Assembly (NCBI GenBank): GCA_947502265.1 | Contig: CANMZB010000006.1 | Coordinates: 146,497 to 210,496, forward strand | Source of the DNA: an uncultured Sulfitobacter sp. | GTDB taxonomy: Bacteria > Pseudomonadota > Alphaproteobacteria > Rhodobacterales > Rhodobacteraceae | DNA length: 64,000 bases | Reading direction: 5' to 3' | Shown: positions 27,893 through 36,513 of the stretch, piece by piece | How the letters are laid out: each line of letters starts with the position of its first letter | How positions within the stretch are numbered: position 1 is the stretch's first letter | Position numbers and translations under genes: made by a program | Notes under the pieces: model-generated | Seen by the model: the letters and a program-made list of their open reading frames with translations, nothing else | What the model was told of the DNA's origin: nothing | Databases searched by the model: none

Positions 27893-27950
27893 AAAATGGA
27901 CCTGTGCCAGCGTTTCCCTATCAGGGACGTATCGGGCAGAGGATCCAAGC

Positions 27951-29273
27951 ATGGCAGACAAGATTTACGAGGCAGGCGTTCAGGCCGGACGGCTGAATTG
28001 CGACGCCTATGACGCGCATTTCTCGGATTTGCATCCGGCGCTTGACCGGCACGAGGCGCTTGTTGCGGCGGACCGCTGCTATTTTTGCCACGACGCGCCG
28101 TGCATCACGGCCTGCCCGACAGAGATCGACATTCCGCTGTTCATCCGCCAGATCGCAACCGGTACGCCCGACGCGGCGGCCAAAACGATCCTGACGCAGA
28201 ACATCATGGGCGGCATGTGCGCCCGCGTTTGCCCCACCGAACAGTTGTGTGAAGAGGCATGTGTGCGCGAACTGGCCGAGGGAAAGCCGGTGCTGATCGG
28301 GCAATTGCAGCGCTTTGCGACGGATCATTTGCAAGAACAGGGCATCCACCCGTTCGAACGTGCGCCGGAGACCGGCAAGCATGTCGCCGTTGTGGGGGCC
28401 GGCCCTGCGGGGCTGAGTGCCGCGCACCGGCTCGCGATGTTGGGCCATGCCGTCACGGTTTATGATGCGCGCGCCAAGCCGGGGGGCCTGAATGAATACG
28501 GGATCGCAGCGTATAAAACGCCGCACGGATTTGCGCAGGGCGAGGTTGATTGGCTGCTCAAGATCGGCGGCATCACGATCAGGAACGAAACGGTGCTGGG
28601 CCGCGATGTCACGCTGGACGAACTGAACGGGGACCATGATGCGGTTTTCCTTGGCATGGGGCTGGGTGGTGTGAACGCATTGGACGTAAGTGGCGCGGAC
28701 AAGGAGGGTGTTTTGGATGCCGTCGATTTCATCGCCGACCTGCGTCAGGCGGGGAATATGGCCGACATTCCGGTGGGCCGGGATGTTGTGGTGATCGGCG
28801 GCGGGATGACGGCGGTGGATGCCGCCGTGCAAGCCAAGCTGTTGGGTGCTTTGAATGTCACGCTGGTGTATCGTCGTGGCCGCGACCGGATGAACGCCAG
28901 TGTTTTTGAACAGGATCTGGCGGCGTCCAAGGGCGTGCGGATTGTGACCCATGCGGTGCCAAAAGCGGTGCATGGCAATGGCGCGGTGCGCGAGATCGAA
29001 TTTGAGTATGTCGATGCAGATATGAAGCCGACAGGCGCGACTTTGCGCCTTGCCGCGGATCAGGTGTTCAAGGCCATCGGCCAGACGCTTGAGGGGGATA
29101 ACCTGCCTGCGCTGGAGGGGCGCAAAATCAAGGTGGACGGCACCGGGCGCACGTCTGTGGAGGGCATCTGGGCTGGTGGCGATTGTGCAAGCGGGGGTGA
29201 TGATCTGACGGTAACGGCGGTGGCCGAGGGGCGCGACGCCGCGATGGATATTCATGCGGCATTGGCGGGGTGA
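27951..29273 (+). CDS. preT: NAD-dependent dihydropyrimidine dehydrogenase, subunit PreT
   Basis: A 440-residue flavoprotein that transfers electrons between NAD(H) and the PreA subunit; together they reduce uracil and thymine to the 5,6-dihydro forms. The N-terminal iron-sulfur domain has two cysteine sets (Cys43/46/51/55 and Cys90/94/100/104). The FAD-binding GAGPAG is at 149-154, followed by the NAD-binding VIGGGMTAVDAA, and the C-terminus has GIWAGGDCASGGDDLTVTAVAEGR. The ATG at 27951 has AGAGGA upstream; the long in-frame extension before it is not conserved-looking and contains the operator. It is the first gene of preT-DUF1428-preA. Confidence 0.95.
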   Translation: MADKIYEAGVQAGRLNCDAYDAHFSDLHPALDRHEALVAADRCYFCHDAPCITACPTEIDIPLFIRQIATGTPDAAAKTILTQNIMGGMCARVCPTEQLCEEACVRELAEGKPVLIGQLQRFATDHLQEQGIHPFERAPETGKHVAVVGAGPAGLSAAHRLAMLGHAVTVYDARAKPGGLNEYGIAAYKTPHGFAQGEVDWLLKIGGITIRNETVLGRDVTLDELNGDHDAVFLGMGLGGVNALDVSGADKEGVLDAVDFIADLRQAGNMADIPVGRDVVVIGGGMTAVDAAVQAKLLGALNVTLVYRRGRDRMNASVFEQDLAASKGVRIVTHAVPKAVHGNGAVREIEFEYVDADMKPTGATLRLAADQVFKAIGQTLEGDNLPALEGRKIKVDGTGRTSVEGIWAGGDCASGGDDLTVTAVAEGRDAAMDIHAALAG

Positions 29274-29338
29274 AACCCCGCGCCGGGGCGCGATGCGGCG
29301 AAATGTGATACGCTGGCGTAAACAGGGAGGACCGGACC

Positions 29339-29686
29339 ATGTATGTTATGAGCTTTGTTGCGGCAGTGCCGACAGCGCGAAAAGACGATTATCTGGCGCA
29401 TTGTGTCAAGGCGGCGGAGATTTTCAAATCCCACGGGGCGACGCGTGTTGTAGAGCTTTGGGGCGATTTTGTGCCCGAGGGGCAGGTTACCTCTTATGGC
29501 CGCGCGGTGCGGGCGCAGGAGGACGAGACGATTGTCACGGGCTGGCAGGAATGGCCCGACAAGGCGACCTGCGACGCCAATATGGAAAAAGCAATGAGCG
29601 ATCCGCGCTTTCAGGCGATGGGCGATATGCCCTTTGACGGGAAACGCATGATTTACGCAGGGTTTGACGCCCTCGTTGACGATTAG
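29339..29686 (+). CDS. DUF1428 (YbaA-like) protein in the preTA operon
   Basis: A 115-residue ferredoxin-like dimeric-barrel protein of the DUF1428 family. Hallmarks are MSFVAAVPTARKDDYLAHCVKAAEIFKSHGATRVVELWGD, then SDPRFQAMGDMPFDGKRMIYAGFDALVD. GGGAGG precedes the ATG. It is inserted between preT and preA, 65 bp after the former and 12 bp before the latter, so it is co-expressed with the dehydrogenase. No activity is known for the family; its location suggests an accessory or detoxifying function in pyrimidine reduction. Confidence 0.82.
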   Translation: MYVMSFVAAVPTARKDDYLAHCVKAAEIFKSHGATRVVELWGDFVPEGQVTSYGRAVRAQEDETIVTGWQEWPDKATCDANMEKAMSDPRFQAMGDMPFDGKRMIYAGFDALVDD

Positions 29687-29698
29687 GAGCATCACGAT

Positions 29699-31003
29699 AT
29701 GGCTGATCTGACGACTGATTTTCTGGGCATCAAAAGCCCCAATCCCTTTTGGCTGGCTTCTGCGCCGCCCACGGACAAGGAATACAACGTCCGCCGCGCA
29801 TTCGAGGCGGGGTGGGGCGGTGTTGTGTGGAAAACGCTCGGCTCCGAGGGGCCGCCTGTCGTTAACGTTAACGGGCCCCGCTATGGCGTGATCCACGGGG
29901 CGGACCGGCGTGTTCTGGGCCTTAACAACATCGAGCTGATTACCGACCGTGATCTGCAAACCAATCTGGACGAGATCACACGGGTAAAGGCGGATTATCC
30001 GGACCGTGCGTTGATCGTGTCGATCATGGTGCCATGCGAGGAAGAGGCGTGGAAGGCGATCCTGCCTAAAGTCGAAGCGACCGGCGCGGACGGGATCGAG
30101 CTGAACTTTGGCTGCCCGCACGGGATGTCCGAGCGCGGCATGGGCGCGGCCGTGGGGCAGGTGCCGGAATACATCGAAATGGTCACGCGCTGGTGCAAGC
30201 AGTATTACTCTAAGCCGGTGATTGTGAAACTGACACCCAATATCACGGATGTGCGCCAGCCCGCAGCAGCAGCGCGGCGCGGCGGGGCGGATGCGGTGAG
30301 CCTGATCAACACGATCAACTCTATTGTGTCGGTCGATCTGGACGCGATGAGCCCGCATCCTTCGGTTGACGGCAAGGGTACACATGGCGGGTATTGCGGC
30401 CCTGCGGTCAAACCCATCGCCTTGTCGATGGTATCGGAGATCGCGCGCGCGCCCGAAACGGCGGGAATGCCGATTTCGGGCATCGGCGGGGTGACCACAT
30501 GGCGCGATGCGGCTGAATACATCACGCTGGGCTGTGGCAATGTGCAGGTCTGCACGGCGGCGATGACCTATGGCTTCAAAGTGGTGCAGGAGATGATTTC
30601 GGGGCTGAGCGAATGGATGGACGAAAAGGGCCACACCTCGATTCAGGATTTCATGGGCGCGGCGGTGCCGAACACGACCGACTGGCAGTATCTGAACCTG
30701 AATTACATCTCGAAGGCGTCGATCAATCAGGATGATTGCATCAGCTGCGGCCGTTGTTATGCGGCCTGCGAGGACACATCGCATCAGGCCATCGCCATGT
30801 CGGACGACCGCACCTTCACCGTGATCGACGAGGAATGCGTGGCGTGCAACCTGTGTGTCGAAGTCTGCCCTGTCGAGAACTGCATCACGATGGTGCAGAT
30901 GGCGCCGGGTACGACCGATCCGCGCACCGGCAAGGTTGTCGAGAACACATACGCCAACTGGACGATGCATCCCAACAATCCCTCGGCCACGGCGGCAGAG
31001 TGA
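29699..31003 (+). CDS. preA: NAD-dependent dihydropyrimidine dehydrogenase, subunit PreA
   Basis: The catalytic FMN/[4Fe-4S] subunit, 434 residues. The dihydroorotate-dehydrogenase-like barrel contains NPFWLASAPPTDKEYNVRRAFEAGWGGVVWKT and IELNFGCPHGMSERGMGAAVGQ, with VKLTPNITDV further on. The C-terminal ferredoxin domain has two clusters, CISCGRCYAACEDTSHQAI (from about 347) and CVACNLCVEVCPVENC (from about 382). It reduces uracil/thymine with electrons from PreT. It is followed by a hairpin and the convergent regulator gene. Confidence 0.96.
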   Translation: MADLTTDFLGIKSPNPFWLASAPPTDKEYNVRRAFEAGWGGVVWKTLGSEGPPVVNVNGPRYGVIHGADRRVLGLNNIELITDRDLQTNLDEITRVKADYPDRALIVSIMVPCEEEAWKAILPKVEATGADGIELNFGCPHGMSERGMGAAVGQVPEYIEMVTRWCKQYYSKPVIVKLTPNITDVRQPAAAARRGGADAVSLINTINSIVSVDLDAMSPHPSVDGKGTHGGYCGPAVKPIALSMVSEIARAPETAGMPISGIGGVTTWRDAAEYITLGCGNVQVCTAAMTYGFKVVQEMISGLSEWMDEKGHTSIQDFMGAAVPNTTDWQYLNLNYISKASINQDDCISCGRCYAACEDTSHQAIAMSDDRTFTVIDEECVACNLCVEVCPVENCITMVQMAPGTTDPRTGKVVENTYANWTMHPNNPSATAAE

Positions 31004-31037
31004 TCAGCCGTGCGCCCCTGACAGGCGCGTGAGGAGG

Positions 31038-31065
31038 GCACCGCCGGGGGTTAATCCGGCGGTGC
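31038..31065. terminator. Hairpin between preA and the regulator gene
   Basis: GCACCGCCGG and CCGGCGGTGC form a perfect 10-bp stem with an 8-base loop. It lies 34 bases after the preA stop and overlaps the last codons of the convergent TetR gene. No long T-run follows, so termination is only likely. Confidence 0.5.
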
Positions 31066-31698
31066 AGCCACGCCCGATGGATCGGGCGGCGTCAAAAGCT
31101 GGCGGTACATCTGTTCAAGGTGGCGCATTGCGCGCGGCTGGATGTTTTTGGCGTCCAGCAGCACGCCGATCTGTGCCTCGAAATCCGCGTAATGCTGTGT
31201 GTTGGACCAGATCGAGAAAAGCAGATGTGCGGGATCGACGGGGGCCAGCCTGCCTTCATCAATCCACGTCTGGATCACGGCGCATTTTTGGTCGAACAGC
31301 GGTTTGAGATCACTTTGGAGGCGCGGCTTCATCTGCGGCGCGCCCTGAATGATTTCTCCGGCGAAAAGTTTGCTTTCGCGCGGCATCTCGATCGACATGT
31401 CCAGCTTGCGCCGGACATAACCCAAAAGCTCTTCGACCGGATCGCCGGTTGAATCCAGTTCGACCAGCGGATCAAGCCACGTTTCCATCAGCTGGCTCAG
31501 CACGGTAACGTAGATTTCTGTTTTACCTTCAAAGTAGTAAAGCAGATTGGGTTTGCTCAGCCCGGCATTTGCGGCGATTGCATCAAGCGTCGCACCGCCA
31601 AAACCGTCGCGCGAGAATATTTCAAGCGCGGCGTTCAGTATCAGGCGGCGGTTGCGCATCTGGATGCGGCTGGTTTTCTTGGGCTTGATTTGTGACAC
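31051..31698 (-). CDS. rutR: RutR-like TetR family regulator of pyrimidine catabolism
   Basis: A 215-residue TetR-family repressor. The N-terminal HTH reads RRLILNAALEIFSRDGFGGATLDAIAANAGLSKPNLLYYFEGKTEIY. The ligand domain has FAGEIIQGAP, FDQKCAVIQTWIDEGRLAPVDPAHLLFSIWSNTQHYADF, close by eye to E. coli RutR, which binds uracil and controls pyrimidine use. I chose the GTG at 31698 because TGGAGG lies 5 bases before it. It is divergent from the amidohydrolase gene across a region with a perfect palindromic operator. Its site also occurs before preT. Confidence 0.85.
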   Translation of the reverse strand: MSQIKPKKTSRIQMRNRRLILNAALEIFSRDGFGGATLDAIAANAGLSKPNLLYYFEGKTEIYVTVLSQLMETWLDPLVELDSTGDPVEELLGYVRRKLDMSIEMPRESKLFAGEIIQGAPQMKPRLQSDLKPLFDQKCAVIQTWIDEGRLAPVDPAHLLFSIWSNTQHYADFEAQIGVLLDAKNIQPRAMRHLEQMYRQLLTPPDPSGVAAPPD

Positions 31699-31802
31699 GC
31701 GGCCTCCAAAATGTCTGCCTTGCAATTAGGCATCTGAGAAACCGGGATGTGTATCTTTTCCAAGCAGTTCTTGACAGATACCCGGTGAGCCGCAATCGTG
31801 AC

Positions 31803-31818
31803 TTTACCAAATGGTAAA
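31803..31818. promoter_or_regulatory. RutR-like operator between the regulator and the amidohydrolase
   Basis: TTTACCAAATGGTAAA has perfect 7-base inverted arms around a 2-base centre. It lies 105 bp from the regulator's start and 50 bp from the amidohydrolase start, so it can control both directions. It shares both arms with the site at 27877-27892 except for one base. Confidence 0.7.
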
Positions 31819-31867
31819 AATTTGATCGCATAAGCGCAAGATCATTCTAATGCAAAGGACCCAGCCG

Positions 31868-33118
31868 ATGCCAGCGCCCGGACAAAACCTTAAAACCAAT
31901 CCTGACCGTCTTTGGGACAGCCTGATGGAGATGGCCAAGATCGGCCCCGGAGTGGCGGGAGGCAACAACCGCCAGACCCTGACGGATGCGGATGCGGCAG
32001 GGCGCGCGTTGTTCCAAAGCTGGTGCGAGGGCGCGGGATGTAGGATGGGGCTGGATCAGATGGGCAATATGTTTGCGCGCCGCGAGGGGACGGACCCGGA
32101 CGCGCTGCCGGTCTATGTTGGTTCGCATCTGGATACGCAGCCGACGGGCGGTAAGTATGACGGCGTTCTGGGCGTTCTGGGCGGGCTGGAGATTCTGCGC
32201 ACGCTGAATGATCTGGGGATCAAGACGAAACACCCCATCGTGGTGACGAATTTCACCAACGAGGAAGGCACACGCTTTGCGCCTGCGATGTTGTCGTCGG
32301 GCGTGTTCGCGGGCATCCATACGCAGGATTGGGCCTATGCTAAGACGGACGCCGAGGGCAAATCATTCGGTGACGAGTTGAAGCGGATCGGCTGGCGCGG
32401 CGACGAAGAGACCGGCGCGCGCAAGATGCATGCGTTCTTTGAATTGCACATCGAGCAGGGGCCGATTCTGGAGTCCGAGGGCCGCGACATCGGTGTGGTC
32501 ACGCACGGGCAGGGCTTGTCGTGGACGCAGGTGACGATCCAGGGCAAGGACAGCCATACCGGATCGACACCGATGCCGATGCGCAAGAATGCAGGGCTGG
32601 GCATGGCGCGTATCCTTGATAAGGTGGACGAGATCGCATGGTCGCACGCGCCACATGCGGTGGGGGCGGCGGGGCATATCGACGTCTATCCGAATTCGCG
32701 CAACGTGATTCCGGGCAAAGTGGTGTTCACGGTCGATTTCCGCTCGCCCGATTTAAGCGTGATCGAGGATATGGAAGCGCGGCTGCGCGTGGAAGGTCAG
32801 AAGATTGCCGATGATATGGGGCTGGAGATTGCATTCGAAAAGGTTGGCGGGTTTGATCCGGTGGCTTTTGATGCGGATTGTGTGGGCGCGGTGCGCAAGG
32901 CGGCGGAGCGGCTGGGTTATAGCCATATGGACCTGATTTCCGGCGCGGGGCATGATGCCTGCTGGATCAACCGTGTAGCCCCTGCGGCGATGGTGATGTG
33001 TCCGTGTGTGGACGGGCTTTCGCACAATGAGGCGGAAGAGATCACCAAGGAATGGGCGATGGCGGGCGCGGATGTGTTGTTGCATGCTGTTGTGGAGACT
33101 GCAGAAATTGTGGGGTGA
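31868..33118 (+). CDS. Zn-dependent N-carbamoyl-beta-amino acid hydrolase (beta-ureidopropionase, M20 family)
   Basis: A 416-residue member of the HyuC/AmaB/allantoate amidohydrolase family. Metal-site motifs are GSHLDTQPTGGKYDGVLGV (His/Asp), NEEGTRFAPAM (Glu), ELHIEQGPILE (His) and SGAGHDA (His). The dimerisation region contains GKDSHTGSTPMPMRKN. In this locus it should cleave N-carbamoyl-beta-alanine to beta-alanine, CO2 and ammonia, the third step of reductive uracil breakdown. AAAGGA precedes the ATG at 31868; an ATG at 31850 has no such site. Substrate is inferred from the neighbours. Confidence 0.88.
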   Translation: MPAPGQNLKTNPDRLWDSLMEMAKIGPGVAGGNNRQTLTDADAAGRALFQSWCEGAGCRMGLDQMGNMFARREGTDPDALPVYVGSHLDTQPTGGKYDGVLGVLGGLEILRTLNDLGIKTKHPIVVTNFTNEEGTRFAPAMLSSGVFAGIHTQDWAYAKTDAEGKSFGDELKRIGWRGDEETGARKMHAFFELHIEQGPILESEGRDIGVVTHGQGLSWTQVTIQGKDSHTGSTPMPMRKNAGLGMARILDKVDEIAWSHAPHAVGAAGHIDVYPNSRNVIPGKVVFTVDFRSPDLSVIEDMEARLRVEGQKIADDMGLEIAFEKVGGFDPVAFDADCVGAVRKAAERLGYSHMDLISGAGHDACWINRVAPAAMVMCPCVDGLSHNEAEEITKEWAMAGADVLLHAVVETAEIVG

Positions 33119-33146
33119 AACCTGCGCGAGGAGCCGATGCCGGACT

Positions 33147-33189
33147 GGGGCCAGCCCCAGACCCCGGAATATTTACGGCCAAAGAAAAT
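33147..33189. repeat. Rhodobacteraceae-type intergenic repeat, copy 1
   Basis: The segment has a GGGGCCAGCCCC palindrome followed by CCCCGGAATATTTACGGCC and AAAGAAA. Read on the minus strand it matches the element at 46951-47011 (TTTCTTT, GGCC, AAATAT, CCGGGG, GGGGCTGGCCCC). It fills the gap between the amidohydrolase and dihydropyrimidinase genes. Confidence 0.6.
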
Positions 33190-33206
33190 AGACGGGGAGA
33201 TTTGAA

Positions 33207-34667
33207 ATGAGCAAGGTAATCAAGGGCGGCACGGTTGTGACGGCGGACCGGACATGGAAAGCGGATGTGTTGATCGAAGGTGAGAAGATCGTGCGCATTG
33301 GCGAGGATCTGGTGGGGGATGAATATATTGACGCGGAGGGCGCTTATGTAATCCCCGGCGGGATTGATCCGCATACCCATCTGGAGATGCCGTTCATGGG
33401 GACGACTGCGGCGGAGACCTTCGAGAGCGGGACGTGGGCGGCGGCCTGTGGCGGGACCACGATGATTGTGGATTTCTGCCTGCCGGGAGAGGATGGCAGT
33501 ATCAAGAACGCGATCAACGAGTGGCATCGCAAGAGCGCGCCGCAGATTTGTTCTGATGTCGGCTATCACATGGCGATCACCGGCTGGAACGAGAATGTTT
33601 TCAACGAGATGAAAGACGCCGTGGACATGGGCGTGAATTCGTTCAAGCATTTCATGGCCTATAAGGGTGCGTTGATGATCGAGGACGACGAGATGTTCGC
33701 CTCGTTCAAACGCTGCGCGGAGCTGGGCGCGCTGCCGATGGTGCATGCGGAGAACGGCAATTTGGTGGCCGAGCTTCAGCAGAAGTATTTCGACGCGGGG
33801 ATCACGGGGCCGGAGGGGCATGCGTATTCGCGCCCGCCCGAATTGGAAGGAGAGGCCGCAAACCGTGCGATTACGATTGCGGACACGGCAGGTGTGCCGT
33901 TGTACATTGTGCATGTGTCGTGCGAGCAGACGCATGAGGCGATCCGGCGTGCACGCCAGAAGGGGATGCGCGTTTATGGCGAGCCGTTGATCCAGTTCCT
34001 GACGCTGGACGAGGGCGAGTATTTCAACAAGGATTGGGATCACGCCGCGCGCCGCGTGATGTCGCCGCCGTTCCGCTCCAAGGACCATCAAGACAGCCTG
34101 TGGGCAGGTTTGCAATCGGGGTCATTGCAGGTGGTTGCGACGGATCATGCGGCGTTTTCGACCGCGCAAAAGCGCGCGGGGCGTGATGATTTTCGGATCA
34201 TCCCCAACGGCTCTAACGGGTTGGAGGAGCGTTTGGCGGTATTGTGGACGGAAGGTGTGGAGACGGGGCGTTTGACGCCGAATGAATTTGTCGCTGCGAC
34301 CTCGACCAATGTGGCGAAAATCCTGAATATCTACCCGCGTAAAGGGGCGATTGTGGAAGGGGCGGATGCGGATATCGTTGTGTGGGATCCAAAGATCAGC
34401 AAGACCATCTCTCCTGCGAATCACCATTCTGTTCTGGATTACAATGTGTTCGAGGGGTTCGAAGTGCGCGCGCAGAGCCGCTATACGTTGAGCCGTGGGG
34501 AAGTCATCTGGACGTGGGGGCAGAACAGCCAGCCAAATCCGGGGCGGGGCAAGTTCATTCCGCGTCCTGCGTTTCCAAGCGCGAATGTCGCGCTGAGCAA
34601 GTGGAAAGAGCTGAACGCGCCCAAGATGATCAAGCGTGATCCATTGAATATTCCGGCGGGGATCTGA
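33207..34667 (+). CDS. hydA: Dihydropyrimidinase (D-hydantoinase family)
   Basis: A 486-residue cyclic amidohydrolase that opens dihydrouracil/dihydrothymine to N-carbamoyl-beta-amino acids. The metal motif GIDPHTHLEMPFMG, the lysine that becomes carbamylated (FKHFMAYKGALMIEDDE), MVHAENG, YIVHVSCEQTHE and the ATDHAAFSTAQK aspartate are all visible. Length fits dihydropyrimidinases. GGGGAG lies before the ATG. It follows the amidohydrolase gene after 88 bp and is followed by the ABC importer genes, giving one catabolic operon. Confidence 0.95.
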   Translation: MSKVIKGGTVVTADRTWKADVLIEGEKIVRIGEDLVGDEYIDAEGAYVIPGGIDPHTHLEMPFMGTTAAETFESGTWAAACGGTTMIVDFCLPGEDGSIKNAINEWHRKSAPQICSDVGYHMAITGWNENVFNEMKDAVDMGVNSFKHFMAYKGALMIEDDEMFASFKRCAELGALPMVHAENGNLVAELQQKYFDAGITGPEGHAYSRPPELEGEAANRAITIADTAGVPLYIVHVSCEQTHEAIRRARQKGMRVYGEPLIQFLTLDEGEYFNKDWDHAARRVMSPPFRSKDHQDSLWAGLQSGSLQVVATDHAAFSTAQKRAGRDDFRIIPNGSNGLEERLAVLWTEGVETGRLTPNEFVAATSTNVAKILNIYPRKGAIVEGADADIVVWDPKISKTISPANHHSVLDYNVFEGFEVRAQSRYTLSRGEVIWTWGQNSQPNPGRGKFIPRPAFPSANVALSKWKELNAPKMIKRDPLNIPAGI

Positions 34668-34725
34668 CTTCGTGCTCATTGGAAAGGCTAGCAATATTTC
34701 GCCATTCGACAGTAGGGAGGAGGTC

Positions 34726-35511
34726 GTGCCAGCGCGAGAAGCTGTGATCTCTGCCCGCAATCTGGATCTGACGTTTCAAACAAATGACGGCCCCGTCCAT
34801 GCCCTGAAAGGGGTCGACCTTGAGATTGAGGCAGGTGATTTCGTCAGCTTTATTGGTCCGTCCGGCTGTGGCAAGACGACGTTCTTGCGGGTGATGGCGG
34901 ACCTTGAACAGCCGACGGGAGGGGAGATTACCGTCAACGGGGTCTCGCCCGAGGAGGCGCGCAGATCACGCGCCTATGGTTATGTGTTTCAGGCGGCGGG
35001 GCTGTATCCGTGGCGCACCATTGGCGGGAATATTCGGCTGCCGCTTGAGATTATGGGGATTTCCAAGGCCGAGCAGGCTGCGCGTGTGGCGCGGGTGCTT
35101 GATCTGGTGGAGTTGGTCGGGTTCGAGAAGAAATTCCCGTGGCAATTGTCGGGCGGGATGCAGCAGCGTGCGTCGATTGCGCGGGCCTTGTCGTTTGACG
35201 CGGATATCCTGCTGATGGATGAACCGTTTGGCGCGCTGGACGAGATTGTGCGCGATCACCTGAACGAGCAGTTGTTGAAGCTGTGGGACCGGACAGGCAA
35301 GACCATTGCATTTGTAACCCACTCCATCCCTGAGGCGGTGTATCTGAGCACCAAGATCGTGGTGATGAGCCCGCGGCCGGGGCGGATCACGGATGTGATC
35401 GAAAGCCCGCTGCCGCGTGAGCGTCCGCTGGACATTCGCGAATCGCCGGAGTTTCTGGAGATTGCGCACCGGGTGCGCGAAGGATTGCGGGCGGGGCATT
35501 CAGATGACTGA
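34726..35511 (+). CDS. ABC transporter ATPase of the pyrimidine-locus importer
   Basis: A 261-residue ATPase of the nitrate/sulfonate/taurine (SsuB/TauB-like) group. Walker A is GPSGCGKTT, the signature LSGGMQQRASIARA, Walker B ILLMDEPFGALDE, and the switch is FVTHSIPEAVYLS. The GTG at 34726 directly follows a strong GGGAGGAGG and opens VPAREAVISARNLDLTF; an upstream GTG at 34672 lacks a ribosome site. It energises the two permeases and works with the binding protein encoded downstream. The cargo is probably a pyrimidine or ureide, inferred from the operon. Confidence 0.87.
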   Translation: MPAREAVISARNLDLTFQTNDGPVHALKGVDLEIEAGDFVSFIGPSGCGKTTFLRVMADLEQPTGGEITVNGVSPEEARRSRAYGYVFQAAGLYPWRTIGGNIRLPLEIMGISKAEQAARVARVLDLVELVGFEKKFPWQLSGGMQQRASIARALSFDADILLMDEPFGALDEIVRDHLNEQLLKLWDRTGKTIAFVTHSIPEAVYLSTKIVVMSPRPGRITDVIESPLPRERPLDIRESPEFLEIAHRVREGLRAGHSDD

Positions 35512-35592
35512 CCGGCGGTGCATGGAGGAAGTGCGGGAGAGTTTAATCTGCCAAATGAAGCCGGGGCGCGCGCCCTGTCTGCGAGGTGACGC

Positions 35593-36513
35593 ATGAAGTC
35601 TGTGGTGCCGGTTTTAACCGTTATTGCAGCGATCATCGGCTTTTGGTTGCTGGCGGTGATCCCGATGAACATGCATTTGGTCGCTGATCAGGCACAGCGG
35701 GACGGGGCGGTGGTGATGCCGGACACGCCTATTGCGCGGCAGAATTTTGGCGGTGTGACGTTGGCGTTGAAAAACCCGCATCTGATCCCGCTAACCTATA
35801 ATTTCAAGCGCCCGCGCCTGCCTGCACCGCAGCAGGTGGCGGTCGAGATGTATGATACGATTTTCGACAAAAAGATCACGTCGAAACGGTCGCTTGTCTA
35901 TCACGGGTGGGTGACGTTGGCACCGACGCTGTTGGGGTTTGCGATCGGGACAGGCTTGGGCATTTTGCTGGCGGTGGGGATTGTTTACAGCCGTGTGATG
36001 GATCGGTCGGTGATGCCATGGGCGATTGTCAGTCAGACGATTCCCATTCTGGCGCTGGCACCGATGGTGATTGTTGTGCTGGGGTCGATGGGGGTGCAGG
36101 GGCTGTTTCCCAAATCCATCATCGCGGCCTATCTGTCTTTTTTTCCGGTGGTTGTGGGCATGGTGAAGGGGCTGCGAAGCCCGGATGCGATGCAGCTTGA
36201 TCTGTTGCGGACGTATAATGCGTCGAAATCGCAAGGCTTCTGGTCTTTGCGATTGCCGGCCTCCACACCCTATTTGTTTGCTTCGCTCAAGATCGGGATT
36301 TCGGCGTCATTGGTGGGGACCATTGTGGCGGAATTGCCAACGGGTGCGCGCGCGGGATTCGGCGCGCGGATGTTGGTGGGAGATCAATACGGGCAGCCGC
36401 TCGTGTCTTGGGCTGCGCTGTTTGCGGCGGCGTTGACGGCGGCGGCGTTGGTGGGGCTGTTCGGTGTGATCGAGCGGATCACGTTAAGACGGATGGGGAT
36501 GCAGGCAACATGA
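35593..36513 (+). CDS. ABC importer permease 1 of the pyrimidine locus
   Basis: A 306-residue BPD-type permease. An N-terminal helix (VVPVLTVIAAIIGFWLLAVIPMNM) is followed by a periplasmic loop of about 70 residues. The core has about five helices and the coupling segment LDLLRTYNASKSQGFWSLRLPASTPYLFASLKIGISASLVGTIVAE, the SsuC-type motif. GAGGTGACGC precedes the ATG. It overlaps the second permease gene by 4 bp (ATGA), which suggests a heterodimeric channel. Confidence 0.86.
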   Translation: MKSVVPVLTVIAAIIGFWLLAVIPMNMHLVADQAQRDGAVVMPDTPIARQNFGGVTLALKNPHLIPLTYNFKRPRLPAPQQVAVEMYDTIFDKKITSKRSLVYHGWVTLAPTLLGFAIGTGLGILLAVGIVYSRVMDRSVMPWAIVSQTIPILALAPMVIVVLGSMGVQGLFPKSIIAAYLSFFPVVVGMVKGLRSPDAMQLDLLRTYNASKSQGFWSLRLPASTPYLFASLKIGISASLVGTIVAELPTGARAGFGARMLVGDQYGQPLVSWAALFAAALTAAALVGLFGVIERITLRRMGMQAT

